Origin: Tolypeutes matacus
Taxonomy: Eukaryota; Chordata; Mammalia; Cingulata; Chlamyphoridae
Reading direction: 5' to 3'
DNA length: 64,000 nucleotides
Assembly (NCBI GenBank): GCA_026826555.1
Contig: JAKSZT010054215.1
Span: 26,425,103-26,489,102 of the forward strand
Positions within the stretch are counted from its first letter, which is position 1; the number at the start of each line of letters is the position of its first letter. The notes beneath the pieces are model-generated. The model saw nothing but the letters and a program-made list of their open reading frames with translations, searched no databases and was not told the origin of the DNA. Positions 25,345 to 38,000 of the stretch are shown here, one piece after another. The translations under genes and the position numbers were made by a program.

Positions 25345-25855
25345 TTTACATTTATTTATTTACTTACTTAATTAGCAATTTTATTTCAAATTCACGAAAA
25401 TAAAAGAACAGAAGAGGTAGCTCAATAAGTTATGGAAACTTTACTCCTAAAATGTTCTTTTTCAGGCACTTTTATCTCATTTCATTCTAACTGGTAACTC
25501 AGTTGTTCCTCTAGTGCTCAGAAAGATACATACATGAACATAGATTGGTTAAATGACATAGTCAAGGAATCCTTATTAATGGAAAAAAAAATGAAAAGAA
25601 AAATAAATATTTCATTGTATTTGCATCTCACAAAACCAAACCCCTTATTCTTTTTACCTTTAGAATTAATGTAGTACCAACTTTGCTTTTGCTCAAAAAC
25701 ATTGCAATGTTGTAACTATAGTCCATAAATTATTAGTTATATTTTTCTCATGTGTCACATTCTTAACACCCTGTAGAAGAATATTCCTGTATTTATATTA
25801 TTAACCACAATCTCATCTACTGCCAAAATCATTATACATTCCAAATATTATCCTG
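25345..25855. mobile_element. Unassigned block interrupting L1-C ORF2
   Basis: The L1 sequence stops after 'cactttgggtag' and resumes near 25850. Between them are about 500 bp that are not ORF2, starting with an ATTT-rich tract. It could be an older L1 3' UTR fragment; no reliable duplication seen. Confidence 0.45.
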
Positions 25856-26340
25856 ATAATATTGGGAATATTATCCATGTTTTAAAATTTTCCATGTATA
25901 AGTCCTTTACATCTTTGATTAAATTTATTCCTAGTTATAGAGTTCTTTTAGTATCCATTTTAAATGGCTAATTTTTTTTTCTTGACTTCCTTTTCAAATT
26001 ATTCATTACTAGTATATAGAAACACTACTGATTTTTCACATGTTGGTCTGGTAGCCTGCCACATCACTAAATTTGCTTAACTCTAAAAGCTTTGCTGTAG
26101 ATTTTTCTGAATTTTCTATATATAGGATCATTACCCCTACATGTAGGTAAAATTTTACTTCTTCCTTTCCAATCTTCATGCCTTTTATTTCTTCTTCTTT
26201 CCTAATTGCTCAGACTAGAACTTCCAGTACAACAGTGGTGACAGTGGGCATCGTTGTCTTGATCCTGATCTTAGAGGGAAAGTTTTCAGTCCTTCACAAT
26301 TTTGTATGATGTTAGCTGTGGTCTTTAGGTGAATTTGGTT

Positions 26341-26639
26341 CAAGTAATTATTAATTGCCTCTGTCTGAGTTCTCAGATCTAGAGGTCTGCTGATCAAAAT
26401 CACCAGCATTTGAATTGGCCAAAAGAACGTTTTAAAATATGAAAATTGAATGTAAATGCCTTTAAACAAGGCATGAGTTCCTCGGCTAGCCATAGTCCCC
26501 AACATTCTCTGTCATGTAACACTCCGTACTTCATGATAAAACCCATATTAAATTTCTGTACACTGTAGGAATTTGAGTTTGCTACCTTTGGACAGAATTT
26601 TTGTCATACTAGGAACAAAAAATTATTGCACTCTCTCTC

Positions 26640-26670
<31 letters not shown>

Positions 26671-29454
26671 GTATAAAACGGAGTGTTTAATTTCTATTCT
26701 TAAACTTCTAAGTTGTCTCTGATTCTCAGGATATTTTACTTAAAACTTAATAATTTTTATTCCAAATTAGGTTCCTCTCTTTTATAAACACAGTTGCAAC
26801 CTCAGCTCTTATTTAGTTCCAGACAATATATTTTGATGGTTTTTTCCCCTTAAGTTGTCTTCTGGGGGCACGGTGCTGTCCATGGTGCTGGCTGTTCAAG
26901 GGAAAATCTAATTATACTTGGGGTTTGATTGCTCATTTAATTGGCTGATATCCATATCCAAACCTACTTTAAATTTATTATAAAATTTATCATTGTCAAC
27001 TTGGATTTTTATACAAGTAACCACATCTCCCTAAATTATCATAGCCAACATAATTCAACCCCAGTGCTTTCCAATAAAGCCTATGTGTTGTAGAGCCATA
27101 ATGCCAGATGCAACTAATTTTGTTCAATTTGCAAAGCCTAGAGTACATGCAAACAACTTAATAAAATGCTTCACTTCTGCTAGTTGTTTGTTTATTTTAA
27201 TCTTCTTGCCATTCTAACAGACCCGTCATCTTCTACTAATCAGCCTATAATGATTACTAAGTTTCAATTGAATACACCATTTCCGATAGTACGTCACAGA
27301 ATAAAGCAACCTCTTTGGCCTTCATGGTCAGTATCATTTGTAAGGGGATGCTGCAAAACATCATGACCTTGTCATGCCCTGTTGGAACTGGATCATTTGC
27401 CAAATATTTATTGACAGAACTCAAGACTTAAGTGTTCTACTCACCAGAACTGATAAGGTCAGAGCAACTCATAAGTAATAATGAAACTAATTCAAACAGC
27501 TGTGCTTACATGATGCTTTGTCATCTGTCTCTGCTTCCCGACCTGTCTGGACTATATTAATGATCAACCTCTACATAAGTCAAAACTAACAATGTAACAT
27601 GTATTGCTTCATTTTATCAAACTATGATCAACATCCTATACAGTTTAGCATTCATGCAGCATTCTTGACTTCTGCATCTCTATGTTTGATGTAGATATGT
27701 GTTTTTTAACTCCAAGTTTATGCTTTCCTGTGAAATATTTTTTATCATAAGTTTGTCTCCAACATTTATCTTTTGCTAGTACTTTCATTTTTACCATCAC
27801 TTAAAAAAATCTTAGATTTCATTTTAACTGGTTATGAATGTACACTCTTGCCTAATACTTAGCATCAATACAGAAGACAGGGATGGATTTGAGATAAGCA
27901 TTGTCATGCCTAAGAATAAATACTCTAATTATTCAATCTATATTGAAGTCACCTGACTGGAAACTTTAAATCTGGTTCATATCATTTATGAGCCTCACTT
28001 TTGCAGGCTGAGGAAATAAGCTCTTACTTGCTTCTCTAGAGACCCAGTACTTAGATTAACTGTGCTTTTTGTATCAGCAAAAGTATTTGAATGTTCACAT
28101 AGAAACACAAAGAAAGAATGACATAAAAATGCTACTACTGGTATTTTACATAACAACTGAAGACATTTATGTAGGCTCAGAAAATGTCAAAATAACCATC
28201 ACAGAGACAAGACTGCCTGAGTGCCCTTCCATGATTTTGTCATTTTTCTCATCCAGTCCATCTGACTGTTCCTTATACAATGCTACTGCTATGGAAGATG
28301 CCATGGGGATTCCATTGATCCTTTTTCAAATTCTGACACAAGATATACTGGGCTTTGTTAATGAGAGTAGACTAAAGAGAAATAGTAAGTGAAGTGAAAG
28401 TTTGACATATTATGTACATAGTAGTATCTACCATATTCAAATAGTGGTTTGTTTGGGTGCAAAAATAACCCAATAGCAAGCAGTTTCTCGGTTATAATAC
28501 AAAGTAAGTGAAGATTCTTTATAAGTAGACAGGTTTTAAACATAGCCTTTGTCATTCATAATTATAAGTTTAACAGAGGTGGAATCCATATAGTAAAACT
28601 TGGAGACAACTTAGTCACTTGCTTATAATATAAAGTTAAAATTTGGGAAGGGAGGAATGGATCATTTTAAAACAAAAACAAACAAAAATAAAACCCAGGG
28701 TCAATGGAAGTGTAATCCTTAATTAAATTTTAAAAAGTGCTTCAATGGTGTGTTAGTGGACATTCTGTAAAATAGAAAGTACCCTAAAAGTCTTTTCCCC
28801 TAATTTGAAATAAGGAGGAGCAATCACACCATGCAAACTTAGGCATCTGGCAATTGGACAGGAAATTACACTGAATGGACAGAAAAACAAGTAGACCTCG
28901 AGGAACAACTTTGAGAAGCCAGACTATAGAAGCACTTCTGGAATCCACACTATTTCACCTTAAAAATGGCTAAATAAGGAGGTGCTGGTGTTGGGTGGAG
29001 AGGACATGGAAGTCTGCTATAAAATTGTCTATGCTCTGTGGAATATTTGAAATCTTTCAGAAAAGCAAGAAACTATTCTGCTACCCCCCCAAAAGTGGCT
29101 TGCACAGACATTCTATGACAAACCGAATAAATAATTCCTAGCTACCTTCAAAAACACTATCCAAGCCAGGTTTCTGATGGATTCATTTATTAAGAAAAAT
29201 GAACAGATAGCAATATCCCACTTGAACGTGTATTGTATTCCAATGATAGCTGATTCATGAAAATACAGAGGGCCAAGCTCCTTTGAGAATCTGATGAAAG
29301 CTCCATATAAAATGTACTTTGGGACAGACACAGAAAAGTGTCCATATATTTTTCCCGGAGTTTCACAGACACCGTAAAACCAACAGACCAACTTTCTAAT
29401 AATTAAAATGAACCAAACACATCTAAACACTTTATATCAAATTGTTTAAAATTT
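26341..29454. other. Mostly unique DNA
   Basis: No gene is supported. It includes the CT/GT microsatellite at 26631-26672. The 107-codon frame at 28069-28392 has no recognisable domain and no flanking splice pattern I would trust. Confidence 0.4.
26631..26672. repeat. (CT)5(GT)n microsatellite
   Basis: Ten bases of CT repeat run straight into about 32 bases of GT repeat with one interruption (GC at 26665-26666). Confidence 0.95.
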
Positions 29455-29612
29455 AAACAATACAGTGAGTGATTGGCCCCATTTTATGTGTGAGGAAACT
29501 GAGGGCCAATGAGATTCAGTGACATTCCCAAAGAGTAGTATGTAACTGAGCCAAATATTAATTCATGGGTGTCTGACACCAAACCCTACTCCTAATCACT
29601 ATATTGGCTGCA
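29455..29612 (+). mobile_element. MIR SINE
   Basis: 'tgaggaaactgagggccaat' and 'tgacattcccaaagagtag' reproduce the MIR core and its following motif; the 3' part 'gtgtctgacaccaaacccta' also fits. Diverged, mammal-wide. Confidence 0.85.
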
Positions 29613-32011
29613 TCTCCAAAGGTCTGCTTTACAAATTCCATTAGAGTTATATTTTAATTTAATTATCCACACTCGATTTCTCTGATAATTTGGTCATAGT
29701 TCAAGGATATTTTCAAATTATTTTAGAGTATGGAGAAAAAGGAAGGGAAGGAAGGAGAGAAGGAAAGTTTCTATACATATATTTAAGTAAAATGTATGTA
29801 AATAAAATGTATATATATAACAAAAGAATTAAGGCAGAGCCAAATAGAGTTTGTAGAGCTTTGGATGGCACAAACACATATTGGAGTATGTTTGACACTG
29901 AATGGGTTGTATGGAACAATCATTTATGAATGCCTGGTAGGAAGTAAATATTAAAGGCGTGTGTGTGTGTTCTCATGGACAATTTTTGTGATTAGTGTCT
30001 CATTGCTTTTCAAAGCCTTTCATGGAAGAAAAACTTACCTCTTTTCCCCTTGGACTCTCATCAGAAATTATAGCCTGAAACAGGTGTAGAGATATGAATA
30101 GACTATCTCAGGGATGGTTACTCTCTTCTTTCCCTTTCTGAGCAAACAAATAGCAAACATCTCCAAACACCTTATGGCTCACATGATCAACAACATCTAG
30201 AACCTCTGACCCCTGCGGAGGGATCATAAAGGGTGCACGCAGGTGATGAGAGAGAGGCAGCATCTGACCTATTTCTCTATGCCTGTGTAGTTCCACCAAA
30301 ATCTTTCTCTCTTTAGAGACACAAGAACTATGTCACTGACTCTAGGGTCGTAAAGGGTTCATCATGTATTATAGATCCAACAGGAAGGTACCTCTTAGTT
30401 TAACAGCATTTTCCATCATGTATTGAATGGTTTTCCTTCAATAATCCATTATTTAATTAAAGAATAATGATTTCTTTCAGTATTTTAATTAGTTATAAAA
30501 TGGCTGATCAGTGAGAAGCCAAGTCGCTGAGGAAACAGGAGAGAGCGATGCAGTGGGAAGCCCATGGTATCGCCTCATGTACCTGCTCCCTTGATAGCCT
30601 TCCTTATGCTTAGTGTAACCAGAAGCAATTACAGAGCTTTGTTTTCAGCACAGCTCCAAATTTGTGTGTTTCTCCCCTAAAGCCAAATACTCTTGGCTTG
30701 TAGGAAACACAAGATACATCCTGAGGGCGGAGTTCTCCCTTTTTTGAGAGGTCTTGACAGGCAACCTTCCTATCCTTTAACAGTATAAAAAGAAATAAAC
30801 ACAAAGGATACTTGGTCATTTCTATCTTAGCTTTTATATAAACCATATGTTGATACGGTTTCTCACTGGAGAGCCATTCAGTCCTGCCTTTGAATATATC
30901 AGGTGCAAATCTATCCTTCTGTTCTCCCAACCTCTCCCATTTGTCTTTCCAAGGCTAATAGCACTTAAAAAGACATTCTAAACATCTGTCATGTACTTCT
31001 TATTATTAAATTTCTGAGAAAAAAAGAGATAAGTAAAGGAATAATAAACTGAGTTGTGGTGCTTAATCGGAAATGAGCTGATTTTAAATCTCATCAAAAG
31101 TCAAAAGTCATCATTAGTCTGTAACAAATTACTTGCTCATCACTGATGCTTCCAGTCACTTTGCCTGTGACAACAAAGGTAGTCAGTACTGGCATCTAAA
31201 CCACAAAAAGAGGTAGGTTAGATTATCTAAATAGGGAAAACTAATTCATGCATTGGCAATTGATTGTGTGGCAAAAGTAATTTTATTTTAAAATGTAACA
31301 TTTGATAATGACGAAGACAATATCACTTGGGTCAATCTATCATCTAACAATTGTCTTTCACATTGTTCTGAAATTACTTTTTTTGTATTGCACAATGCAA
31401 AAGGTTTAAACATGGAAACGGCCCCAAAATACATGCGAGTCGGATACCTGTAGGACATTTACGCATGGCCAGAGGAGCTAGGCTAGCTGTCATTAGTTCA
31501 TTCTTTCAACACTAGAAAAGAAATATGGACGATAAAATAATTGCATCTCAGAAAAATTTACTCATCTGTTCTTTATTGGCGGGAGGGCTGTAGTACCATA
31601 AAAATAAAGGAAATTTTTTTAAAAATTATATTTCTTATGGGGTAAAAATCAGCAATATTTTTTTATGAGTTTAGTAATTTGCTCAAATTGTGACCCAGAG
31701 TTGTAGGACAAAACAGGTTAATGAAATTACAGGAAAGATTCAGAAACAGCTATGTTAGGTGACCAGGATAAGTTTCACAAACCGTGGCCATGCTCACATG
31801 GAAAATCCCTAAGAAAAGAATTAAGGAAAAATTAAGAATAAAGAAGGGCTTTTCCTAGATCCTGCCCAAATAAAATCCAGGGTTTGAGTTATTATATATC
31901 CCCCTTATTGCTTTTGAATAATGGGAAAAAAAGCCAACAACAAAGTAAGCATGTATGATTTATTTGGAAAAAAACCAGAGAAATATGTCAGTTTAACATA
32001 ATCAAACAAGT
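29613..32011. other. Mostly unique DNA
   Basis: No supported gene. The 106-codon minus-strand frame at 30610-30930 shows no family signature. Confidence 0.4.
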
Positions 32012-32165
32012 GTTTATCAGTTGCAATGAATGTGCCACACTAATGAAGGATGTTTATTGTGGGAGGTGTGGGAGATGGGGCGTATGGGAATCCCTATATT
32101 TTTTGTGTAACATTTATGTAATCTAAGTATCTTTTAAAAAAATTAAAATTAAAAAATTAAAAAAG
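32012..32165 (+). mobile_element. L1 3' end, 5'-truncated, short-tail class
   Basis: 'gtgccacactaatgaaggat', 'ggaggtgtgggagatgggg' and 'tgtaatctaagtatctttt' followed directly by A/T-rich tail. It belongs to the same L1 family as the copies at 17.7, 32.9, 34.4 and 57.9 kb. No clear duplication. Confidence 0.75.
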
Positions 32166-32911
32166 AAGCAATCTCTTTACAGGTTACTCATAGTATTGAA
32201 ATTTTTCAGAAAGTTCACCCAAGAGTAAAGAGTTGTATTTCAAATGTAAAATGTGATTCATTGTTCTCATAAATTGCTACACAATCATGCAAATTCTGAG
32301 ATCCAGAAAAGAAAGTCTTGAGAAGGTTATGAACTTTTTATTCTGATCGATCTTAGGAGAACGGTTGGTCATGAAACATCATAAGAAAGATGGTGGCATC
32401 TTGTTTCCTGAAAAATTTGTAATTGCAGGGCTGACAACTCCTTTATATTCATAAAGGTCAGATCTAGACTTGAAGCACGGTTATGCTAAATCTTCTGCAG
32501 ACTCTTCTCCAAGAAAAGGCCCTATATAACCTTGTCAAGGATCCTCTCTGTAATCTATTCCAACTCTCTTATATGAAATTCAAAGTCATAAAAACTTATG
32601 TGGCACAAAAGTGGACAATAAAGGGAGTTTGAATGAGCAGCATGCTTGTAAATATTTGTTAACTGTCTTGTTTGGGGGCTAGAGAGACAAAATCCCAGAT
32701 TTGTAGCATTGCTGATTTCTATGGTGTAAATACTTCCACTGTGATGGGGTTCAAGCTACCAACTTGATGTCACTTAACGTAGAGTTGGGAAGAGATACAC
32801 ACTAATACTCCCTTATATAGCAAGTATTTCTATCATTCAGAGTCAATAGATCTAAATTACCTCAATCACATATATAAATAAGAGCAAAATGTAACAAAAA
32901 TAATTAGGATG

Positions 32912-33250
32912 TGGCCCACCACCCTCAATGAACTTACACATCCTGGAGCCTTGCCACCAACCATAGACCACAGTTCACACTGTAGACCACACTCTCTCCC
33001 ACTCAGTTCTGAGTGGTGTGTGCTGATTTAAAATGGCCTACATCCATTGCCACAACAGTACTCAGGACAACCTCCAACTCCCAAAGAATTTGGGTAATCT
33101 AAGCACCTCTTAAAATATATGTATATATATATATATAAACAACATTTTTGTAAGCAAATACACATATATGCATATATATTTATATATCATTTTGCAAATG
33201 TTTGTATGTATTGTGAGAATTTTTATTTTTACCCATAATAAAAAAATAAT
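32912..33250 (+). mobile_element. Twin-primed (5'-inverted) L1 3' end insertion
   Basis: A 13-bp perfect duplication 'aataattaggatg' (32899-32911 and 33251-33263) brackets two L1 tail pieces in opposite orientation. About 32915-33085 is inverted relative to about 33091-33250, which runs in sense into the A tail. The sense part carries the (TA)n and long-tail extension ('gcaaatacacatatatgcat', 'tatgtattgtgagaattttt'). Confidence 0.85.
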
Positions 33251-33263
33251 AATAATTAGGATG

Positions 33264-33950
33264 GATGTTACAAGTATTTGTTATCTTGTTTAAAATGCAA
33301 TGCATTTAATTGTAAGTTTATATAATTTAATTTTTAAATAATTGCCGTAAAAGTATTGCCTTTCAAAAATTCTGAAAATTTACCAATTGGGTCAACACAG
33401 TACTGGTTCTGACTGAGCTCCTGCCCCTGGGCTCTTGGCCTGGTGGGCTCTAGAGGTTAAAATAAATTCAGGTGGCAAATCCCTCATGCTGAGTGCTCTG
33501 GGTTGTCAGTGCTGAAGAGACAGCCATCAGTAGTTCTTAGACTTTCCTTGGAGAATCTGGTTAAAAACATGGACCTTCTCCTCAGAAAATTGCATATATG
33601 CAAATCCTTACCAAATTTTGCTTACACTTTCAGGGAGCTGTTGCTCCCTCTCTCATTTTTGAGTTAGCGGACACAATGAGGAGATGGTGGACAGTTATTA
33701 GAGGGGAACGTGCAGGGGACTGGGGCGACTCCAGTAAGCGGCACCACTACTTAATCTTAAAAATGTATTTCCACTCACTTAAATTTTCAGATATCTTACT
33801 TGGAAGCAGGAACACTGAACTGGTTAACTTCTTTGGTTGTAGGTTACTAATTTAATAAATTATAGATGATAATGATCGGACCTATATTTGAAATATTCCT
33901 CCCATCAAAATTATTTTGTACATGTAATTTCTCTCATTGTTTTAAAAGGG
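33264..33950. other. Unique DNA, nothing recognised
   Basis: No supported gene or repeat. The 85-codon frame at 33598-33855 has no family signature. Confidence 0.35.
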
Positions 33951-33954
33951 AGAG

Positions 33955-34100
33955 TATTTATGTTCCCATTTTATAGAGGGGGAAACGAACTCACTGAAAG
34001 ATGAAAAATTGCCCCAAATCATCTAGTGAATCAATGGAAGGATGTTTTGATTTTTGCCAACTATTTAATCCTTAAGAGAACTCAGTTTTCTATCTCCACA
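33955..34100 (+). mobile_element. MIR SINE, degraded
   Basis: 'cccattttatagagggggaaacg' (quoted here in part as 'ccattttatagagggggaaa') followed by 'gccccaaatcatctagtga' fits the MIR core. Confidence 0.7.
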
Positions 34101-34184
34101 CAGCTTTCCATTAAAAAAAAAAACAAAAAAAAACAACTAATAGAAATTTTAAGAGCTACATTAGTTACAGTAAAAACTATCCTA

Positions 34185-34381
34185 AGGGGAGGCGGATGTG
34201 GCTCAAGCAGTTGGGCACCTGCCTACCACATGGGAGGTCTTGGTTTCGGTTCCTGATGCCTCCAAGAAAAAGAAGATGAGCACACAACATACAGCCACAG
34301 AGAGCAGACAGCAAGTGCAAACAACAAGGGTGGGGTGGGGGGGGGGAGGAGCAGAGAGAAATAAATAAATTTTTTAAAAAA
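34185..34381 (+). mobile_element. DAS-type SINE forming the 5' part of a chimeric insertion
   Basis: Complete head 'gaggcggatgtggctcaagc' to 'gttcctgatgcctcc', body 'gagcagacagcaagtgcaaa', a G-rich run (34331-34348) and 'aaataaataaatttttt' tail. It joins the L1 tail at 34382 without a duplication in between. Confidence 0.85.
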
Positions 34382-34513
34382 GTATATCCATTGCGGATGA
34401 TGTGCCACACTGATGAAGGATGTTTGTGTGGGATGTTGTGGGAGGTGTGGGAGGTGGGGAACATGGGAATCCCCCTAATTTCTGTGTAATATCTAGGTAA
34501 TCTAAGCACCTTT

Positions 34514-34556
<43 letters not shown>

Positions 34557-34670
34557 CATTTATGTGAGCAAATGCACATATATGCATATATATTTATATA
34601 TCATTTTATAAATATTGGTATGTATTGTGAAAAATTTGATTTTTACCCACAATAAAAAATAAAAAATAAA
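34382..34670 (+). mobile_element. L1 3' end, long-tail class, 3' part of a chimeric insertion
   Basis: It starts inside the L1 3' UTR at 'gtatatccattgcggatgat' and ends with the extension after (TA)n: 'gcaaatgcacatatatgcat' and 'cccacaataaaaaataaaa'. Flanking duplication of the whole SINE/L1 unit: 'aaactatccta' (34174-34184) against 'aagttatccta' (34672-34682), 9 of 11. Confidence 0.8.
34517..34555. repeat. (TA)n microsatellite within the L1 tail
   Basis: A pure 39-base AT repeat at the junction between the short-tail end and the long-tail extension. The same position carries TA repeats in the copies at 33.1 and 58.05 kb. Confidence 0.95.
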
Positions 34671-34898
34671 AAAGTTATCCTAGAAAAGACAGTGTATACA
34701 ATTTGAGATATTCTCCAGGGAAGCAGGGATCATTGCAGACAGATTCAAGGACTAATATGTGACAAGTAGTCAAGGTTTCACAAAATGTTCACAAATGCTC
34801 ATGAGAATGAGTGAATCTTAATTATTTTCACCAGGCTATACTTTCTACCCCAAAGATCAGTGAGAGGGAATCTCTTTCAAGGAGCTCAGTCTGCCACA

Positions 34899-35070
34899 GC
34901 TCTGGCCAATAGAACTTTCTACAATGATGTAAATATTCTATATCTGCATGATCCAATGTGGTAGCCACTAGCCACATGAAATATGGCTACGACAGCTGAA
35001 AAACTGAATTAATTTAATTTAAATGTCCACATGTGATAACATCTACTGTATTGGACAGCACAGGTCTGGC
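34899..35070. mobile_element. hAT-Charlie-type MER element
   Basis: Ends 'ggccaatagaactttct' and 'tattggacagcacaggtctgg' (partly complementary, as terminal inverted repeats), with 'gtagccactagccacatg' inside. These are hallmarks of the short mammal-wide hAT-Charlie elements. Subfamily not assigned. Confidence 0.7.
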
Positions 35071-38000
35071 AGAATAGATAGGCCCATATACAAATAAATA
35101 TAATAACAAATATATAGCTCCCAGTGTAAAACAGGAGCACAAGGGGGCTAAATCTGAGAGGCAAGGTAAGAGTTGAATTAGAGTTAAGAGTTGCCTGAAC
35201 TGGATCTTGATGTGGGAATTAGTCAGATGATGAGGGGTAGGAAGAGTTCCAGAAAGAACACCATAAATACACACAGGCACAGATAAGCCTATTGAAAACA
35301 GAGAATTGCAAATCCCAGTTTGGGCATGTAATTTGATTGTGGGACTTGATTATAAACTACATTTTACTCATGGCCTTCATAAAATTAGTTTTCAAGGCAC
35401 CCTCTACTCACAATTTTTTTGACCCATAGAAAAAATGTAAGACTCTTTCCATTTTTGAATATTATATTTCAAAATATGCATCTTAAATTCAAAGTGACAT
35501 TCTTGGCTCAATGTAAAAAATGAGAAAGATGGCTCAATTTAAGTTTACATGTAATTAAAACAATTTGATATATTCTCAGTAAGTCAGGTCTCTCCTGCCA
35601 TGCACTGACAAATGTGGGTTTCTGAACTGAGATGTAGTGTTCTATGTGCCTCTTCCATTTCATCTAGATAATATGGAACCAGATTTTACCTTCTAAGACC
35701 TTTTCAAGTGTTGGATAAGGAGTCTCTGGATAAACTCTTCCATCCCATTTTGTGTAATTAGCATATTTAGAGGTCCAAAAGAATCTACCTACATCAGTGT
35801 TGAAGGACAAAACTTTAATTAGGATGATATGGGGATGGACCATGCTGAGAGTTATGGGTCCCATTCCTCAGGTGAAAGTCAAAGTGAGCCATCAAAGCTA
35901 ACACATAGCTGAACTATCTTCTCAGGGAAAACAGATTTTACTCAATGTATACATCTTGTATTTATTTTAGTTTAGCACAACAAATACTATCTCCTGGAAA
36001 GCCTAAGAGACTGGTATAAATGGACAAATTGATAGCACAATTAATAAATGAAAGCTGGGTATCTCTACCAACAATAGTTACCTACCCAAATCTTCACAGC
36101 TCGGACAAAAAAAACATGGGTCAAATTAAATTTAAGAATGGGGGGACAAAAACAGAATAATTGCTGCTCACTTTAAATCCCTGGCATTGATCTTTCATTA
36201 GGACACAGCCTGATTACGGGGCCTAATACATTGAATGATTCTCTACTGTTTCACCTAATGTAGCTCTGGGTCCAAATTATATACTGAGTAATCCATAGTG
36301 GAAACAGCAGTTTTTGTTCTTTTAAATAATATGTTTTAGATAACTAATAAATACATATTAATTGAATTGCTATATAAAAGGCACTTTGCATAGGTATAGA
36401 GGAGTTTAATATCTCAAACTGCCACTTCTCCCTTTAAAAAACAATTGATAGACACATTTGGTGGAGAAATAAGTGTTCGCTATGGGAAAACTTATTATTT
36501 GTTGTTAATTTGACAATTACTGAATATTATATCTTTCAAGCTTGTACCCATTTTCATAGAAGGAACTTAATTGTCTATGAATGTCAAAAAATTAAAACTT
36601 CATGGTACACTAGCATTTGTCAGATTTATTTGCAATAGGAATTGGATCCACTAAAAAGTCTTTTAAAATAAATTTGTTTCACTAGACTACCAGAAGTATT
36701 TTGGTACTTAAATTACAGAAGTCAAAAAGGTGATTCAAACATTTAACTAGAATTAATTTTCTAACTAAATTTAATTTCCATTCTGCAAAGCAAAAGCTAT
36801 ATCTACCACCAGTTTGATAATTCCACTTGCTACTAAGATCATGCTTACATAATATACTGATAAATTCAAATTTAAGTTTCATGAATTCATATCCCAATAG
36901 AAAACTAAGCACAAAATACAATCATAGTATGCTCAAGAAACTTCAATTTTCTAGATGTATGGATATTTTTCCTCCCTAGTTTTAAAAAATAAGAGGAGTT
37001 TTACTCTCAGGGGAAGCAAATAATTGGAATCAAGATTGCCTTTTTGCTTCCTACTTCCCTCATATTCCTAAATCAGTGGAAATTTTGAAAAATTTGCCAA
37101 GAATCTACTATTTTATTCACTTCTCTCAAAGATAGTCTAAAAAAGAATATTCTGTCAATAAATGCAAGTTGTACATAGAGAAAGCAATGAAACTCAAGAT
37201 CTAGATGGTTGCTTTTTATAGGATATCTGATGGGCAATATTAATTTTACCATTTTGTAAAAGGCATAAGCAAGTGTATATATTCCTGATCTAGACTGGCT
37301 ACACTTCGCAGGTCTAGCCTTTTTTTTGTTGTTGTTAATATGACTGAGCCAAATAGTTTCACCAGTGTGGGATAATATAAAATTATCCATCTGTGTGATA
37401 ACACTATTTTCATGTTGCAATGCTTGATCATTCAAGTCAAAATAAGCAAAGCTCTTTAATGACTTGGCCTGATTCTAGGAAAACTCCTTGTTTATTCTAA
37501 TTCAAACGTGACACAGAAAGAGTAGGAAGACTCTTATTGACAAGTCATAGGAAATTCTCAGAACTTAGACGATTGGGAGCTAGGGATTGCTTATTTCTAC
37601 AAGGTAGAAGTTTTAATTCTTAGCACCGAATCACCAGAACCAGGCACTCAGGATAAGAGTACTGTACGCCCTTAATCCATCTTCTTTCCTGAGAATCCAA
37701 AGATCTCACCTAATCCATATTTTTATTTCTGGCCAAATCTGAACTCAAAAAATGTCAGATTGTAACTCCATAGTCTTTTCCTTCCCAAATTCCATCGACA
37801 ATTCAGGACACTTAAGTACAGACTTGTAACCAATTAAGACAATGATAGAACTCCAATTACCCATTTCAACATTTGAGATGGTTAGTGTTGTCATGTGAGA
37901 GACTATTTATACAAGAGTTAGAATATTCTAGAATTACAGTATGCTCCTCTTATTGTTCCTTCCGCTGCTGAGTACATTCTTGTACCTCGCCAAATATTCT

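Larger units (their letters stand above)
23180..26335 (-). pseudogene. L1-C ORF2 remnant (reverse transcriptase and C-terminus)
   Basis: At 26215-26335 the minus-strand frame reads TTANIIQNCEGLKTFPLRSGSRQRCPLSPLLY, the reverse transcriptase block before the catalytic FADD box. One glycine of the usual RQGCPLSPLLF motif is replaced by arginine. The C-terminal part continues leftwards to about 23180 with frequent stops. Dimeric SINEs and an unidentified insert split it. It is dead. Confidence 0.8.
22760..26340 (-). mobile_element. L1-C: 5'-truncated antisense L1 with nested SINEs
   Basis: Read in reverse this is the L1 3' UTR (22760-23150, 'gtgctaccatcaccaccatc'), ORF2 C-terminal region, and ORF2 back to the reverse transcriptase at about 26340. 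Two dimeric SINEs (23740-24069 and 24683-25052) and an unassigned block (about 25345-25855) interrupt it. The 5' half (endonuclease, ORF1) is absent, the usual outcome of incomplete reverse transcription. Confidence 0.85.

Noticed and set aside
30610..30930. 106-codon minus-strand frame as a small protein gene
   Set aside because: No signature, low-complexity-free but random-like composition, and no supporting promoter or exon structure.
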